Below, in pieces: positions 26,931 through 35,977 of a stretch of DNA of 64,000 bases; within the stretch, counting starts at the first letter, position 1, and every line of letters starts with the position of its first letter. The notes beneath the pieces are model-generated. The model searched no databases. It was not told the origin of the DNA and was given only the letters and a program-made list of their open reading frames with translations. Position numbers and translations under genes: made by a program. Source of the DNA: Pseudomonas cichorii (lineage in GTDB: Bacteria > Pseudomonadota > Gammaproteobacteria > Pseudomonadales > Pseudomonadaceae). The stretch spans positions 1 through 64,000 of the forward strand of contig NZ_RBRE01000091.1 of the NCBI RefSeq assembly GCF_003700275.1, given 5' to 3'.

Positions 26931-28253
26931 ATGAAGAACCCAGCAAAATCCCTGCTTGCCACTTCAGTCCTCAGCGCTTGTTTCATGCTTGGCGGCAACG
27001 CTGTGGCAGGAACCGTGACCATCGCCACGGTCAACAACAGCGACATGATCCGCATGCAACGCCTCTCCAAAACCTTTGAAGAACAGCATCCCGATATCAA
27101 GCTCAACTGGGTGGTGCTGGAAGAAAACGTCCTGCGCCAGCGCCTGACCACGGACATTGCCACCAAGGGCGGTCAGTTCGACGTATTGACCATCGGCATG
27201 TACGAAGCCTCACTGTGGGGTGCCAAGGGCTGGTTGCAGGAAATGAAAGACCTGCCAGCCAGCTACCAGCTCGATGACGTGTTCCCCTCGGTGCGCGACG
27301 GACTCTCCGTGGATGGCAAGCTGTTCGCCCTGCCGTTCTACGCGGAAAGCTCGATTACCTACTACCGCAAGGACCTGTTCCAGAACGCCGGTCTGAGCAT
27401 GCCCGAGCGGCCGACCTGGACCCAGATTGCCGAGTTCGCCGGCAAGCTCACCGACAAGTCCAAGGAGCAATACGGCATCTGCCTGCGCGGCAAGGCCGGC
27501 TGGGGCGAAAACATGGCGCTGATCACTACAGTGGCCAACGCCTACGGCGCCCGCTGGTTCGATGAGCAATGGAAACCCCAGTTCGACCAACCGGAATGGA
27601 AGGAAGCTCTCAATTTCTACGTCAACACCATGAAGCAATCCGGGCCACCGGGCGCTTCGAGCAATGGTTTCAACGAAAACCTGGCGCTGTTCAACAGCGG
27701 CAAGTGTGCGATCTGGGTCGATGCCAGCGTGGCCGGCTCGTTCGTCACCGACAAGAGCCAGAGCAAGGTTGCAGACAACGTCGGCTTTACCTATGCACCG
27801 CATCAAGTGACGGATAAAGGTTCGTCATGGTTGTACTCCTGGTCACTGGCGATCCCGACCAGCGCCAAGAATACCAAGGACGCCCAGGCCTTCACTCAAT
27901 GGGCAACCTCCAAGGAATACGCCACGCTGGTTGCGCAAAAGGATGGCGTCTCCAACGTGCCGCCAGGCACCCGCGCCTCGACCTACACCGAGGAGTACAA
28001 AAAGGCTGCGCCTTTTGCCGACATCACCCTCAAGTCCCTGATGGCCGTGACGCCCAAGACGCCAACCCTCAAGCCAGTGCCGTACGTGGGCATCCAGTTG
28101 GTGACGATCCCCGAGTTCCAGGCCATCGGCACCAGTGTCGGCCAGCAGTTCTCGGCAGCCCTGATCGGCCAGGCGACCGTCGAAAATGCCCTGAAAAGCG
28201 CACAGAACTCGACCGAGCGCGACATGAAACGAGCTGGCTACCCGAAAAAGTAA
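26931..28253 (+). CDS. mtlE: Mannitol/polyol ABC importer binding protein MtlE
   Basis: A 440-residue periplasmic binding protein of the MalE-like carbohydrate family. The signal peptide (about 1-26) ends at NAVAG. It carries TVTIATVNNSDMIRMQRLSKTFEEQHP, a typical first strand and helix, and ALPFYAESSITYYRKDLF near 130, which usually lies at the sugar site. It is the first gene of the operon with a good AGGAG ribosome binding site. With MtlF, MtlG and MtlK it should import mannitol, sorbitol and arabitol. The following gap of 66 bases before mtlF holds no clear terminator. Confidence 0.92.
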   Translation: MKNPAKSLLATSVLSACFMLGGNAVAGTVTIATVNNSDMIRMQRLSKTFEEQHPDIKLNWVVLEENVLRQRLTTDIATKGGQFDVLTIGMYEASLWGAKGWLQEMKDLPASYQLDDVFPSVRDGLSVDGKLFALPFYAESSITYYRKDLFQNAGLSMPERPTWTQIAEFAGKLTDKSKEQYGICLRGKAGWGENMALITTVANAYGARWFDEQWKPQFDQPEWKEALNFYVNTMKQSGPPGASSNGFNENLALFNSGKCAIWVDASVAGSFVTDKSQSKVADNVGFTYAPHQVTDKGSSWLYSWSLAIPTSAKNTKDAQAFTQWATSKEYATLVAQKDGVSNVPPGTRASTYTEEYKKAAPFADITLKSLMAVTPKTPTLKPVPYVGIQLVTIPEFQAIGTSVGQQFSAALIGQATVENALKSAQNSTERDMKRAGYPKK

Positions 28254-28319
28254 GCCTCACGACTCAAGCCGGGGGGCGCCTGCCCCTCGACTCCCGCTGG
28301 CAGGCATACGGAGCTACTC

Positions 28320-29252
28320 ATGAAGACCTCAGCCATTGACCCTCGCCCGGAGCATTCCGGCGACATCCCCAAGGCCCGCAGCCACCGTTTCAAACCCGGC
28401 TGGTTCCTGGTCAGCCCTTCGGTGGCGCTCTTGCTGATCTGGATGATCGTGCCGCTGGGCATGACCATTTATTTCTCGCTGATCCGCTACAACCTGCTGA
28501 GCCCCGGCGAGAACGAATTCGTCGGTCTGGAAAACTTTGAATATTTCGTCACCGACAGCGGCTTTCTGCCGGGTGCCGGCAATACCCTGCTGCTGGTCGG
28601 CAGTGTTCTGGCGATCAGCGTGATCCTTGGCGTGCTGATTTCGGCCCTGCTGGAAGCCAGCGAGTTCTTTGGTCGCGGCATCGTACGAGTGCTGTTGATC
28701 TCGCCGTTCTTCATCATGCCGACGGTCAGTGCCCTGATCTGGAAAAACCTGATTTTCCACCCGGTTTCCGGTGTACTGGCCGCCGTCTGGCGTTTCTTCG
28801 GCGCCGAGCCGGTCGACTGGTTCGCTCATTACCCCATGCTGTCGATCATCATCATCGTTTCCTGGCAATGGCTGCCCTTCGCGATCCTGATCCTGATGAC
28901 CGCCATGCAGTCGCTGGATCAGGAACAGAAAGAAGCCGCCCGCCTCGATGGCGCTGGCCCGATTGCGATTTTCTGGCACCTGACCCTGCCCCACCTGGCC
29001 CGGCCGATTGCCGTGGTGGTGATGATCGAAACGATTTTCCTGCTCTCGGTATTCGCCGAAATCTTCACCACCACCAATGGCGGCCCGGGCTTTGCGTCGA
29101 CCAACCTGGCGTATCTGATCTACATCCAGGCGTTGCTCCAGTTCGACGTCGGCATGGCTTCGGCGGGCGGTCTGATCGCAGTCGTCATTGCCAATATCGC
29201 GGCGATCATCCTGATCCGGATGATCGGCAAAAACCTCACCGACAAGTCATGA
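28320..29252 (+). CDS. mtlF: Mannitol ABC importer permease MtlF
   Basis: A 310-residue inner-membrane permease of the MalF type with six hydrophobic helices. The cytosolic EAA loop, which contacts the ATPase MtlK, reads QKEAARLDGAGPIAIFWHLTLP around residues 203-224. The first helix lies at about 35-57 after a charged N-terminus. The gene is second in the operon and ends 10 bases before mtlG. It forms the transmembrane channel together with MtlG. Confidence 0.92.
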   Translation: MKTSAIDPRPEHSGDIPKARSHRFKPGWFLVSPSVALLLIWMIVPLGMTIYFSLIRYNLLSPGENEFVGLENFEYFVTDSGFLPGAGNTLLLVGSVLAISVILGVLISALLEASEFFGRGIVRVLLISPFFIMPTVSALIWKNLIFHPVSGVLAAVWRFFGAEPVDWFAHYPMLSIIIIVSWQWLPFAILILMTAMQSLDQEQKEAARLDGAGPIAIFWHLTLPHLARPIAVVVMIETIFLLSVFAEIFTTTNGGPGFASTNLAYLIYIQALLQFDVGMASAGGLIAVVIANIAAIILIRMIGKNLTDKS

Positions 29253-29262
29253 GGACCTTGCC

Positions 29263-30096
29263 ATGATGACGCTCAAACAATCACGCCGCCTGCAAAGCCT
29301 GCTGCTCGGGACCTTGTCCTGGCTGATCGCGGCACTGATCTTCTTCCCGATCTTCTGGATGGTGCTGACCAGTTTCAAGACCGAGATCGATGCCTTTGCG
29401 ACGCCGCCGCAACTGTTCTTCACCCCGACGCTGGAGAACTACCTGCACATTCAGGAGCGTAGCGATTACTTCCACTTTGCCTGGAACTCGGTGCTGATCT
29501 CCTTCAGCGCCACGCTGCTGGCCATGTTGATCGCCATTCCGGCGGCCTACTCCATGGCGTTCTTCGAGACCAAGCGCACCAAGAGCACGCTGCTGTGGAT
29601 GCTCTCGACCAAGATGCTGCCACCGGTGGGCGTGTTGATGCCGATCTACCTGCTGGCCAAGACCTTCGGCCTGCTGGATTCGCGCCTGGCGCTGATCATC
29701 ATCTATACGCTGATCAACCTGCCGATCGTGGTCTGGATGATCTACACCTACTTCAAGGACATTCCGGGAGAAATCCTCGAAGCCTCACGGCTGGACGGCG
29801 CCAGCACCCGCCAGGAAATATTCCGGGTACTGATGCCGATCTGCAAAGGCGGCCTGGCTTCGACCGCGCTGCTGTCATTGATCCTGTGCTGGAACGAAGC
29901 TTTCTGGTCGTTGAATCTCACCTCGTCCAGCGCCGCACCGCTCACCGCACTGATTGCCTCGTATTCAAGTCCTGAAGGGTTGTTCTGGGCCAAGCTCTCG
30001 GCCGTTTCGACCCTGGCCTGTGCGCCGATCCTGATTTTCGGCTGGATCAGCCAGAAACAACTGGTTCGCGGCCTGTCGTTCGGCGCCGTCAAATAG
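29263..30096 (+). CDS. mtlG: Mannitol ABC importer permease MtlG
   Basis: A 277-residue inner-membrane permease of the MalG type. Six helices are predictable by eye; the EAA loop reads GEILEASRLDGASTRQEIFRVLMP around 167-190. The ending region APILIFGWISQKQLVRGLSFGAVK is standard for MalG-type partners. It pairs with MtlF and is followed after 31 bases by mtlK, whose leader contains an A-rich motif. Confidence 0.92.
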   Translation: MMTLKQSRRLQSLLLGTLSWLIAALIFFPIFWMVLTSFKTEIDAFATPPQLFFTPTLENYLHIQERSDYFHFAWNSVLISFSATLLAMLIAIPAAYSMAFFETKRTKSTLLWMLSTKMLPPVGVLMPIYLLAKTFGLLDSRLALIIIYTLINLPIVVWMIYTYFKDIPGEILEASRLDGASTRQEIFRVLMPICKGGLASTALLSLILCWNEAFWSLNLTSSSAAPLTALIASYSSPEGLFWAKLSAVSTLACAPILIFGWISQKQLVRGLSFGAVK

Positions 30097-30105
30097 CCCG
30101 GATCC

Positions 30106-30113
30106 AAGAATAA
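30106..30113 (+). promoter_or_regulatory. Candidate Crc/Hfq motif before mtlK
   Basis: AAGAATAA fits AAnAAnAA and lies directly ahead of the mtlK ribosome binding site ACGGAG. Hfq/Crc binding there could block translation of the ATPase when preferred carbon sources are present. Confidence 0.45.
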
Positions 30114-30127
30114 AAACGGAGTTAAGC

Positions 30128-31231
<1,104 letters not shown>

Positions 31232-31249
31232 GTATTGGAGAGCCGTGCC

Positions 31250-32731
31250 ATGAAACTGAACAAGCAGAACCTGTCACAACTGGGCGCCGATATTGCCCGT
31301 CCGGCCTACTCACCCGGCGAAACCCGCCAGGGCATCGCCCATATCGGCGTCGGCGGCTTCCACCGGGCGCATCAGGCGTTTTATACCGATGCGCTGATGA
31401 ACAGCGGCGACGCCCTGGACTGGAGCATCTGCGGCGTCGGCCTGCGCCCCGAGGATCGCGCCGTACGCGATGCCCTGGCAGGCCAGGATTATCTGTACAC
31501 CCTCTATGAACTGGGCGACACGCCGGACACCGAAACCCGGATCATCGCCTCCATCAGCGGCATGTTGCTGGCCGAGGACGATCCCCAGGCGCTGATCGAC
31601 AAACTGGCCAGCCCCGAGATTCGCATCGTGTCGCTGACGATTACCGAAGGCGGCTATTGCATCGACGACAGCAACGGCCAGTTCATGGCGCACTTGCCGC
31701 AGATCCGCCACGACCTTGCCCATCCCAACACGCCCGGCACGGTGTTCGGCTTCATCTGCGCAGCCCTGGCCCGCCGTCGTGCTGCCGGCGTACCGGCCTT
31801 CACCCTGATGTCCTGCGATAACCTGCCGCACAATGGCGCGGTGACCCGCAAGGCGCTGCTGGCCTTTGCCGCCCTGCGCGACGCCGACCTGCATGACTGG
31901 ATCGCCGAACATGTCAGCTTCCCGAATGCCATGGTCGACCGCATCACGCCGATGACCAGTTCTGCCCATCGCCTGAAACTGGCCGATGAAAAGCATATCG
32001 ACGATGCCTGGCCTGTGGTCTGCGAACCCTTTGTGCAATGGGTGCTGGAGGACAAGTTCGTCAACGGTCGTCCGGCCTGGGAGAACGTCGGCGTACAGTT
32101 CACCGACGACGTCACGCCTTACGAGGAAATGAAGATCAAGCTGCTCAACGGCAGCCATCTGGCCCTGACCTATCTGGGCTTTCTCAAGGGCTATCGCTTC
32201 GTTCACGAAACCATGAACGATCCACTGTTCGTGCGCTATATCCGCGCTTACATGGACCTGGATGTCACGCCGCAACTGGCCTCCGTACCGGGCATCGATC
32301 TGGAAGGCTACAAGGACACCCTGATCGAACGTTTCTCCAATCAGGCGATTGCCGACCAACTGGAGCGCGTGTGCTCGGACGGCTCCTCGAAATTTCCCAA
32401 GTTCACCATCCCGACCATCAACCGCCTGATTCTCGATCAGGGCAATCTGCAGCGCGCCTCGCTGGTGGTTGCCGCCTGGGCCTTGTATCTCAAGGGCGTG
32501 GACGAGAACGGTACGACCTACAAAATCCCCGACCCGCGGGCCGACTTCTGTCAGGCGCTGGTGGCCGACGATGTGCTGCTGACCCAACGGCTGCTGGACG
32601 TGGAAGAAATATTCGGCCTGGCGATTCCGCGTTCGGCCGAGTTCGTCGCCGCCTTCGAGCAGAATCTCAATAACCTGCGGGAGCTGGGAGTCAGCGGCAC
32701 TCTGGAAAAAATCCTGGCCAACGGCCTTTGA
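31250..32731 (+). CDS. mtlD: Mannitol 2-dehydrogenase MtlD
   Basis: A 493-residue NAD-dependent polyol dehydrogenase of the long-chain mannitol dehydrogenase family that oxidises mannitol to fructose, and arabitol to xylulose. The coenzyme part begins IAHIGVGGFHRAHQAFY (about 26-42), and the catalytic region holds KIKLLNGSHLALTYLGFLKG (about 295-314) with the active Lys, Asn and His. The ATG at 31250 gives the length known for the P. fluorescens enzyme. It lies between the transporter and the two kinases that would phosphorylate its products. Confidence 0.93.
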   Translation: MKLNKQNLSQLGADIARPAYSPGETRQGIAHIGVGGFHRAHQAFYTDALMNSGDALDWSICGVGLRPEDRAVRDALAGQDYLYTLYELGDTPDTETRIIASISGMLLAEDDPQALIDKLASPEIRIVSLTITEGGYCIDDSNGQFMAHLPQIRHDLAHPNTPGTVFGFICAALARRRAAGVPAFTLMSCDNLPHNGAVTRKALLAFAALRDADLHDWIAEHVSFPNAMVDRITPMTSSAHRLKLADEKHIDDAWPVVCEPFVQWVLEDKFVNGRPAWENVGVQFTDDVTPYEEMKIKLLNGSHLALTYLGFLKGYRFVHETMNDPLFVRYIRAYMDLDVTPQLASVPGIDLEGYKDTLIERFSNQAIADQLERVCSDGSSKFPKFTIPTINRLILDQGNLQRASLVVAAWALYLKGVDENGTTYKIPDPRADFCQALVADDVLLTQRLLDVEEIFGLAIPRSAEFVAAFEQNLNNLRELGVSGTLEKILANGL

Positions 32732-32740
32732 GGAACTGCC

Positions 32741-34222
32741 ATGTTTCTTGGAATCGATTGCGGTACGCAAGGCACCAAGGCCATCGTTCTGGATGCCGAG
32801 AGCGGTCAGGTACTGGGTGAAGGCTCGGCGCCGCACAGCCTGATCAGCAACGCTCATGGCCGACGCGAACAGGACGTGCAGCAGTGGCTGGATGCGCTGC
32901 AGCAGGCGACCACCAGCGCGCTGGCCGAGGCCGGGATTTCAGGCCAGCAGATCAAGGGCATCGGGGTTTCCGGCCAGCAACACGGGCTGGTGCTGCTGGA
33001 CGCCGAAGGCCAGGTGCTGCGCCCGGCCAAGCTGTGGTGCGACACTGAAAGCGCGCCTGAAAACCAGCGTCTGCTGGATTATCTGGGCGGTGAGCAAGGT
33101 TCGCTGCAACGCCTGGGGCTGGCCATCGCGCCGGGCTATACGGTTTCCAAGCTGTTGTGGACCAAGGAGCAGCACCCGGAACTGTTCGAGCGTATCGACA
33201 GGATCCTGCTGCCTCACGACTACCTCAATTACTGGCTGACCGGACGTTGCTGCACCGATTATGGCGATGCCTCGGGCACCGGCTACTTCAATGTGCGCAG
33301 CCGGGAATGGGATCTGCCGCTGCTGGCGCATATCGACCCGACGGGCCGGCTGGGCAAGGCTCTTCCGGAGTTGCTGCCGGCACAGCACAAAGTGGGCACC
33401 CTGCGCGACGAGGTCGCCCGGCTGCTGAACCTCAATCCGCAGGCCGTGGTGTCCAGCGGTGGCGGCGACAACATGATGGGCGCCATCGGCACCGGCAATA
33501 TCCAGCCGGGGATGATCACCATGAGCCTAGGCTCGTCAGGCACCGTGTATGCCTTCGCCGACCAGCCGCAGGTCAGCGAGCAGCCTTCGGTGGCGACGTT
33601 CTGTTCCTCGTCCGGTGGCTGGCTGCCGTTGATCTGCACCATGAACCTGACCAACGCGACCAGCGCGATCCGCGAGCTGTTCGCCCTGGATATCGGCGGT
33701 TTCAATCAGGCCATCGCCCGCTCGCCGATTGGCGCGGAAGGTGTACTCATGCTGCCGTTTCTCAATGGTGAACGGGTCCCCGCCCTGCCCGATGCCACCG
33801 GCAGCATTCTCGGCCTGAACAGCACCAATCTGACCCAGGCCAATCTGTGTCGGGCGGTAGTGGAAGGCACCAGCCTTGGGCTGCGCTACGGCCTTGACCT
33901 GCTGCGTGCCAGCGGCATCAAGAGCCAGACCATCCGGCTGATTGGCGGCGGCTCGAAAAGCGCGATCTGGCGCCAGATGATCGCCGACATCATGGATACT
34001 CAGGTCATCTGTACCGAATACGCCGAGGCGGCGGCATTGGGTGCGGCTATTCAGGCGGCCTGGTGCTGGTCTGGCGAGAACGGGCAGGCAACGGATTTGC
34101 AGACGCTGTGCGAACGTTGCGTCAGACTCGACCCCGACAGCGAGACTCATCCCGTCGCCGAGAATGTGGCCGCTTACGAGCGTGTCCATGCACGTTACCA
34201 AGATCACTTGCGGGCAGTCTGA
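32741..34222 (+). CDS. mtlY: Xylulokinase MtlY
   Basis: A 493-residue FGGY-family sugar kinase that phosphorylates D-xylulose made from arabitol. The N-terminal phosphate site is FLGIDCGTQGTKAIVLD (residues 2-18), GVSGQQHGLVLLD lies near 72, and the second domain has SSGGGDNMMGAIG (about 232) and the ATP-binding GGGSKSAIWRQMIADI (about 404-419). It starts 9 bases after mtlD. It is intact, unlike the next gene. Confidence 0.92.
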   Translation: MFLGIDCGTQGTKAIVLDAESGQVLGEGSAPHSLISNAHGRREQDVQQWLDALQQATTSALAEAGISGQQIKGIGVSGQQHGLVLLDAEGQVLRPAKLWCDTESAPENQRLLDYLGGEQGSLQRLGLAIAPGYTVSKLLWTKEQHPELFERIDRILLPHDYLNYWLTGRCCTDYGDASGTGYFNVRSREWDLPLLAHIDPTGRLGKALPELLPAQHKVGTLRDEVARLLNLNPQAVVSSGGGDNMMGAIGTGNIQPGMITMSLGSSGTVYAFADQPQVSEQPSVATFCSSSGGWLPLICTMNLTNATSAIRELFALDIGGFNQAIARSPIGAEGVLMLPFLNGERVPALPDATGSILGLNSTNLTQANLCRAVVEGTSLGLRYGLDLLRASGIKSQTIRLIGGGSKSAIWRQMIADIMDTQVICTEYAEAAALGAAIQAAWCWSGENGQATDLQTLCERCVRLDPDSETHPVAENVAAYERVHARYQDHLRAV

Positions 34223-34246
34223 TCACTGTCCTTTGATGGAGCACGT

Positions 34247-35166
34247 ATGTTTCTGGTCTGCGGCGAAGCGCTTTTCGATATTTTTACCCGGGCGGACGAT
34301 AACGGTCCGCTCAACATGCTGGGCTTTGATGCGATTGCCGGTGGTTCACCATTCAACGTCGCCATAGGTTTGCGTCGCCTGGGTGTGCGGGGCTGTCGAC
34401 CGACTATCTGGGCCAGCGCCTGCGTGCAGTGCTGGAACAGGAAACGGTGAGCCCCGACTACCTGATCGACTTCGACGCGCCTACGACCCTGGCCATGGTG
34501 GCCGTCGGAGCAGACGGTTCGCCCACCTACAGTTTCCGCGGTGAAGGTTGCGCAGACCGACAACTGCGGCTGGAGCATCTGCCGGCGCTCGACGGGCAAG
34601 TGCGCGGCATTCACGTGGGTTCGTTTTCGCTGGTGGTGCAACCGATTGCCGATACCTTGCTGGCCCTGGTCGCCCGGGAAAGCAGCCAGCGCCTGATTAC
34701 CCTGGACCCTAACGTGCGGCTCAATCCCGCGCCGGATATCGAGCGCTGGCGCACCCAGATCCGTGCCTTTGCCGAGCACGCGCATATCATCAAGGTCAGC
34801 GACGAGGATTTGCATCTGCTCTACCCGGACAGCGATCCGCAGAGCATTGCCCAGGACTGGCTGGGCAAGCGCTGCCAGTTCGTGGTCCTGACCCGTGGCG
34901 CGCAAGGCGCGAGTATCTTTACCCGGCAGCATGGAAGCTGGTCGGTTGCGGCGCAAAGCGTCAAGACGGTCGATACGGTAGGCGCGGGAGATACCTTCCA
35001 GGCAGCCTTGCTGACCTTCCTCAGCGAGCGCCAACTGGATAGTCCGCAAAGCCTGGCGTCCCTGTCGCGGGAAACCCTGGATGAAATGCTCGGCTTTGCC
35101 GTCAAGGCGGCAGCCCTGACCTGCACCAAGGTTGGCCCGGATCTGCCTTACAGGAATCAGTTGTAA
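34247..35166 (+). pseudogene. mtlZ: Fructokinase MtlZ, frameshifted
   Basis: A PfkB-family carbohydrate kinase broken in its N-terminal part. The first frame (34247-34450) starts MFLVCGEALFDIF and runs through AGGSPFNVAIGLRRLGVR, then goes out of frame. The second frame resumes near 34393 with GLSTDYLGQRLRAVLEQE and continues to the natural end with the catalytic DTVGAGDTFQAALL. Normal relatives have about four or five more residues (of AALFG type) at the join, which fits a deletion of about 16 bases between gcgg-like repeats and explains the frame change. Fructose made by MtlD would then need another kinase. A sequencing error is less likely than a real deletion because several codons are missing. 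Confidence 0.82.
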
Positions 35167-35183
35167 CGTACCGTGTGGGTGCC

Positions 35184-35215
35184 AATTCATTCGCGAACTG
35201 CTTCGCGAATGAATT
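35184..35215. repeat. REP-type inverted repeat
   Basis: Perfect 14-base arms aattcattcgcgaa / ttcgcgaatgaatt with a four-base loop, downstream of the mannitol operon. It may also act as a 3' end hairpin. Confidence 0.75.
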
Positions 35216-35223
35216 CGCCCCCA

Positions 35224-35280
35224 CTCAGACTGTGTGAAAACGCAGCATGACCGAGCGCAGTAGTTTTCACACAATCTGAG
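35224..35280. repeat. GTGTGAAAAC inverted repeat
   Basis: Arms of 18 bases with one mismatch (ctcagactgtgtgaaaac and its complement) around a 21-base centre. A shorter element with the same gtgtgaaaac arms lies at 43264-43299. It ends at the stop codon side of the next gene and may terminate transcription. Confidence 0.6.
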
Positions 35281-35284
35281 TCTA

Positions 35285-35836
35285 TCAGGCGACCATACCG
35301 GCCTTGATCCCATTGATCCTGGCATTGATATCCTCAACCGCAGCATTCTGCTGCTCCTTGAGGGCTTCCTGGACTTTCTTGTCCAGCGCCAGTTTCTCTT
35401 CAGGACTCATGGCGTCGTATTCGTCCTTGCTGACGCCGGTGAGTTTTTCGCGCATCTTCTCTTCGGCAGACTGTTTCATGTAATCCATGAATTCCTGCTG
35501 TATCGAGCTGATGTTCGAGCTGCCGTTGCTGCTGGTGGTGCCGGTCGAAGCGGTAACGCCGTTATCGCTGTCGGCGGTTTTCTCGGACAGGGTCTTCTCA
35601 GCCAATGTCTTGATGTTGAACATCATCCGGGCAAAGGATTCATCATAGCCATTGTTGCTCTTGGTACTGTCTCCCGACGCGGAGCTGTCTGCCCGAGCCG
35701 TCACTGGAGTGACAGCAGGGACCATGCTTTCCGCAGCCGCAACGGTACTGAATGAGCTCTGGGAGACTTCATCCACTGCCTTGCGCCCGACGAATCTGGA
35801 AACCAGACCTTCGAGCGAGCCGTTGTTGATAATCAT
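35285..35836 (-). CDS. Hypothetical Ser/Thr-rich protein under RpoN promoter
   Basis: A 183-residue soluble protein that I cannot assign. The N-terminus (MIINNGSLEGLVSRFVG) has no signal peptide; residues 30-110 are rich in Ser, Thr, Ala and Gly; the C-terminal 70 residues are charged and helical, with MREKLTGVSKDEYDAMSPEEK. This layout is seen in some secreted or flagellum-related proteins, but there is no direct evidence. The start codon follows a perfect AGGAGGTG site, and a textbook sigma-54 promoter lies 35 bases further upstream, so expression should be strong and RpoN-dependent. Confidence 0.7.
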   Translation of the reverse strand: MIINNGSLEGLVSRFVGRKAVDEVSQSSFSTVAAAESMVPAVTPVTARADSSASGDSTKSNNGYDESFARMMFNIKTLAEKTLSEKTADSDNGVTASTGTTSSNGSSNISSIQQEFMDYMKQSAEEKMREKLTGVSKDEYDAMSPEEKLALDKKVQEALKEQQNAAVEDINARINGIKAGMVA

Positions 35837-35870
35837 CTTTCACCTCCTGCGATGGGTGCGACCCTTACGC

Positions 35871-35886
35871 AGCAAAACCAGTGCCA
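35871..35886 (-). promoter_or_regulatory. Sigma-54 (RpoN) promoter
   Basis: On the minus strand the sequence reads TGGCACTGGTTTTGCT: TGGCAC, five bases, TTGCT, with GG and GC exactly ten bases apart, matching the -24/-12 consensus. It predicts a start site near 35860 and a leader of about 24 bases before the ATG at 35836. No enhancer site was identified. Confidence 0.75.
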
Positions 35887-35977
35887 GTTACCTTTAAAGA
35901 CATAAGCCACTGATTTTAAAAGGCCAATCTCAAGTTATCCGGTCCAGAACCTGTTCGGGGCGGAAGTCGGCTGCCGG

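Noticed and set aside
35285..35836. Type III secretion effector with hrp box
   Set aside because: No GGAACC-N15/16-CCACNNA promoter is present upstream; a sigma-54 promoter is found instead, and there is no secretion chaperone gene.
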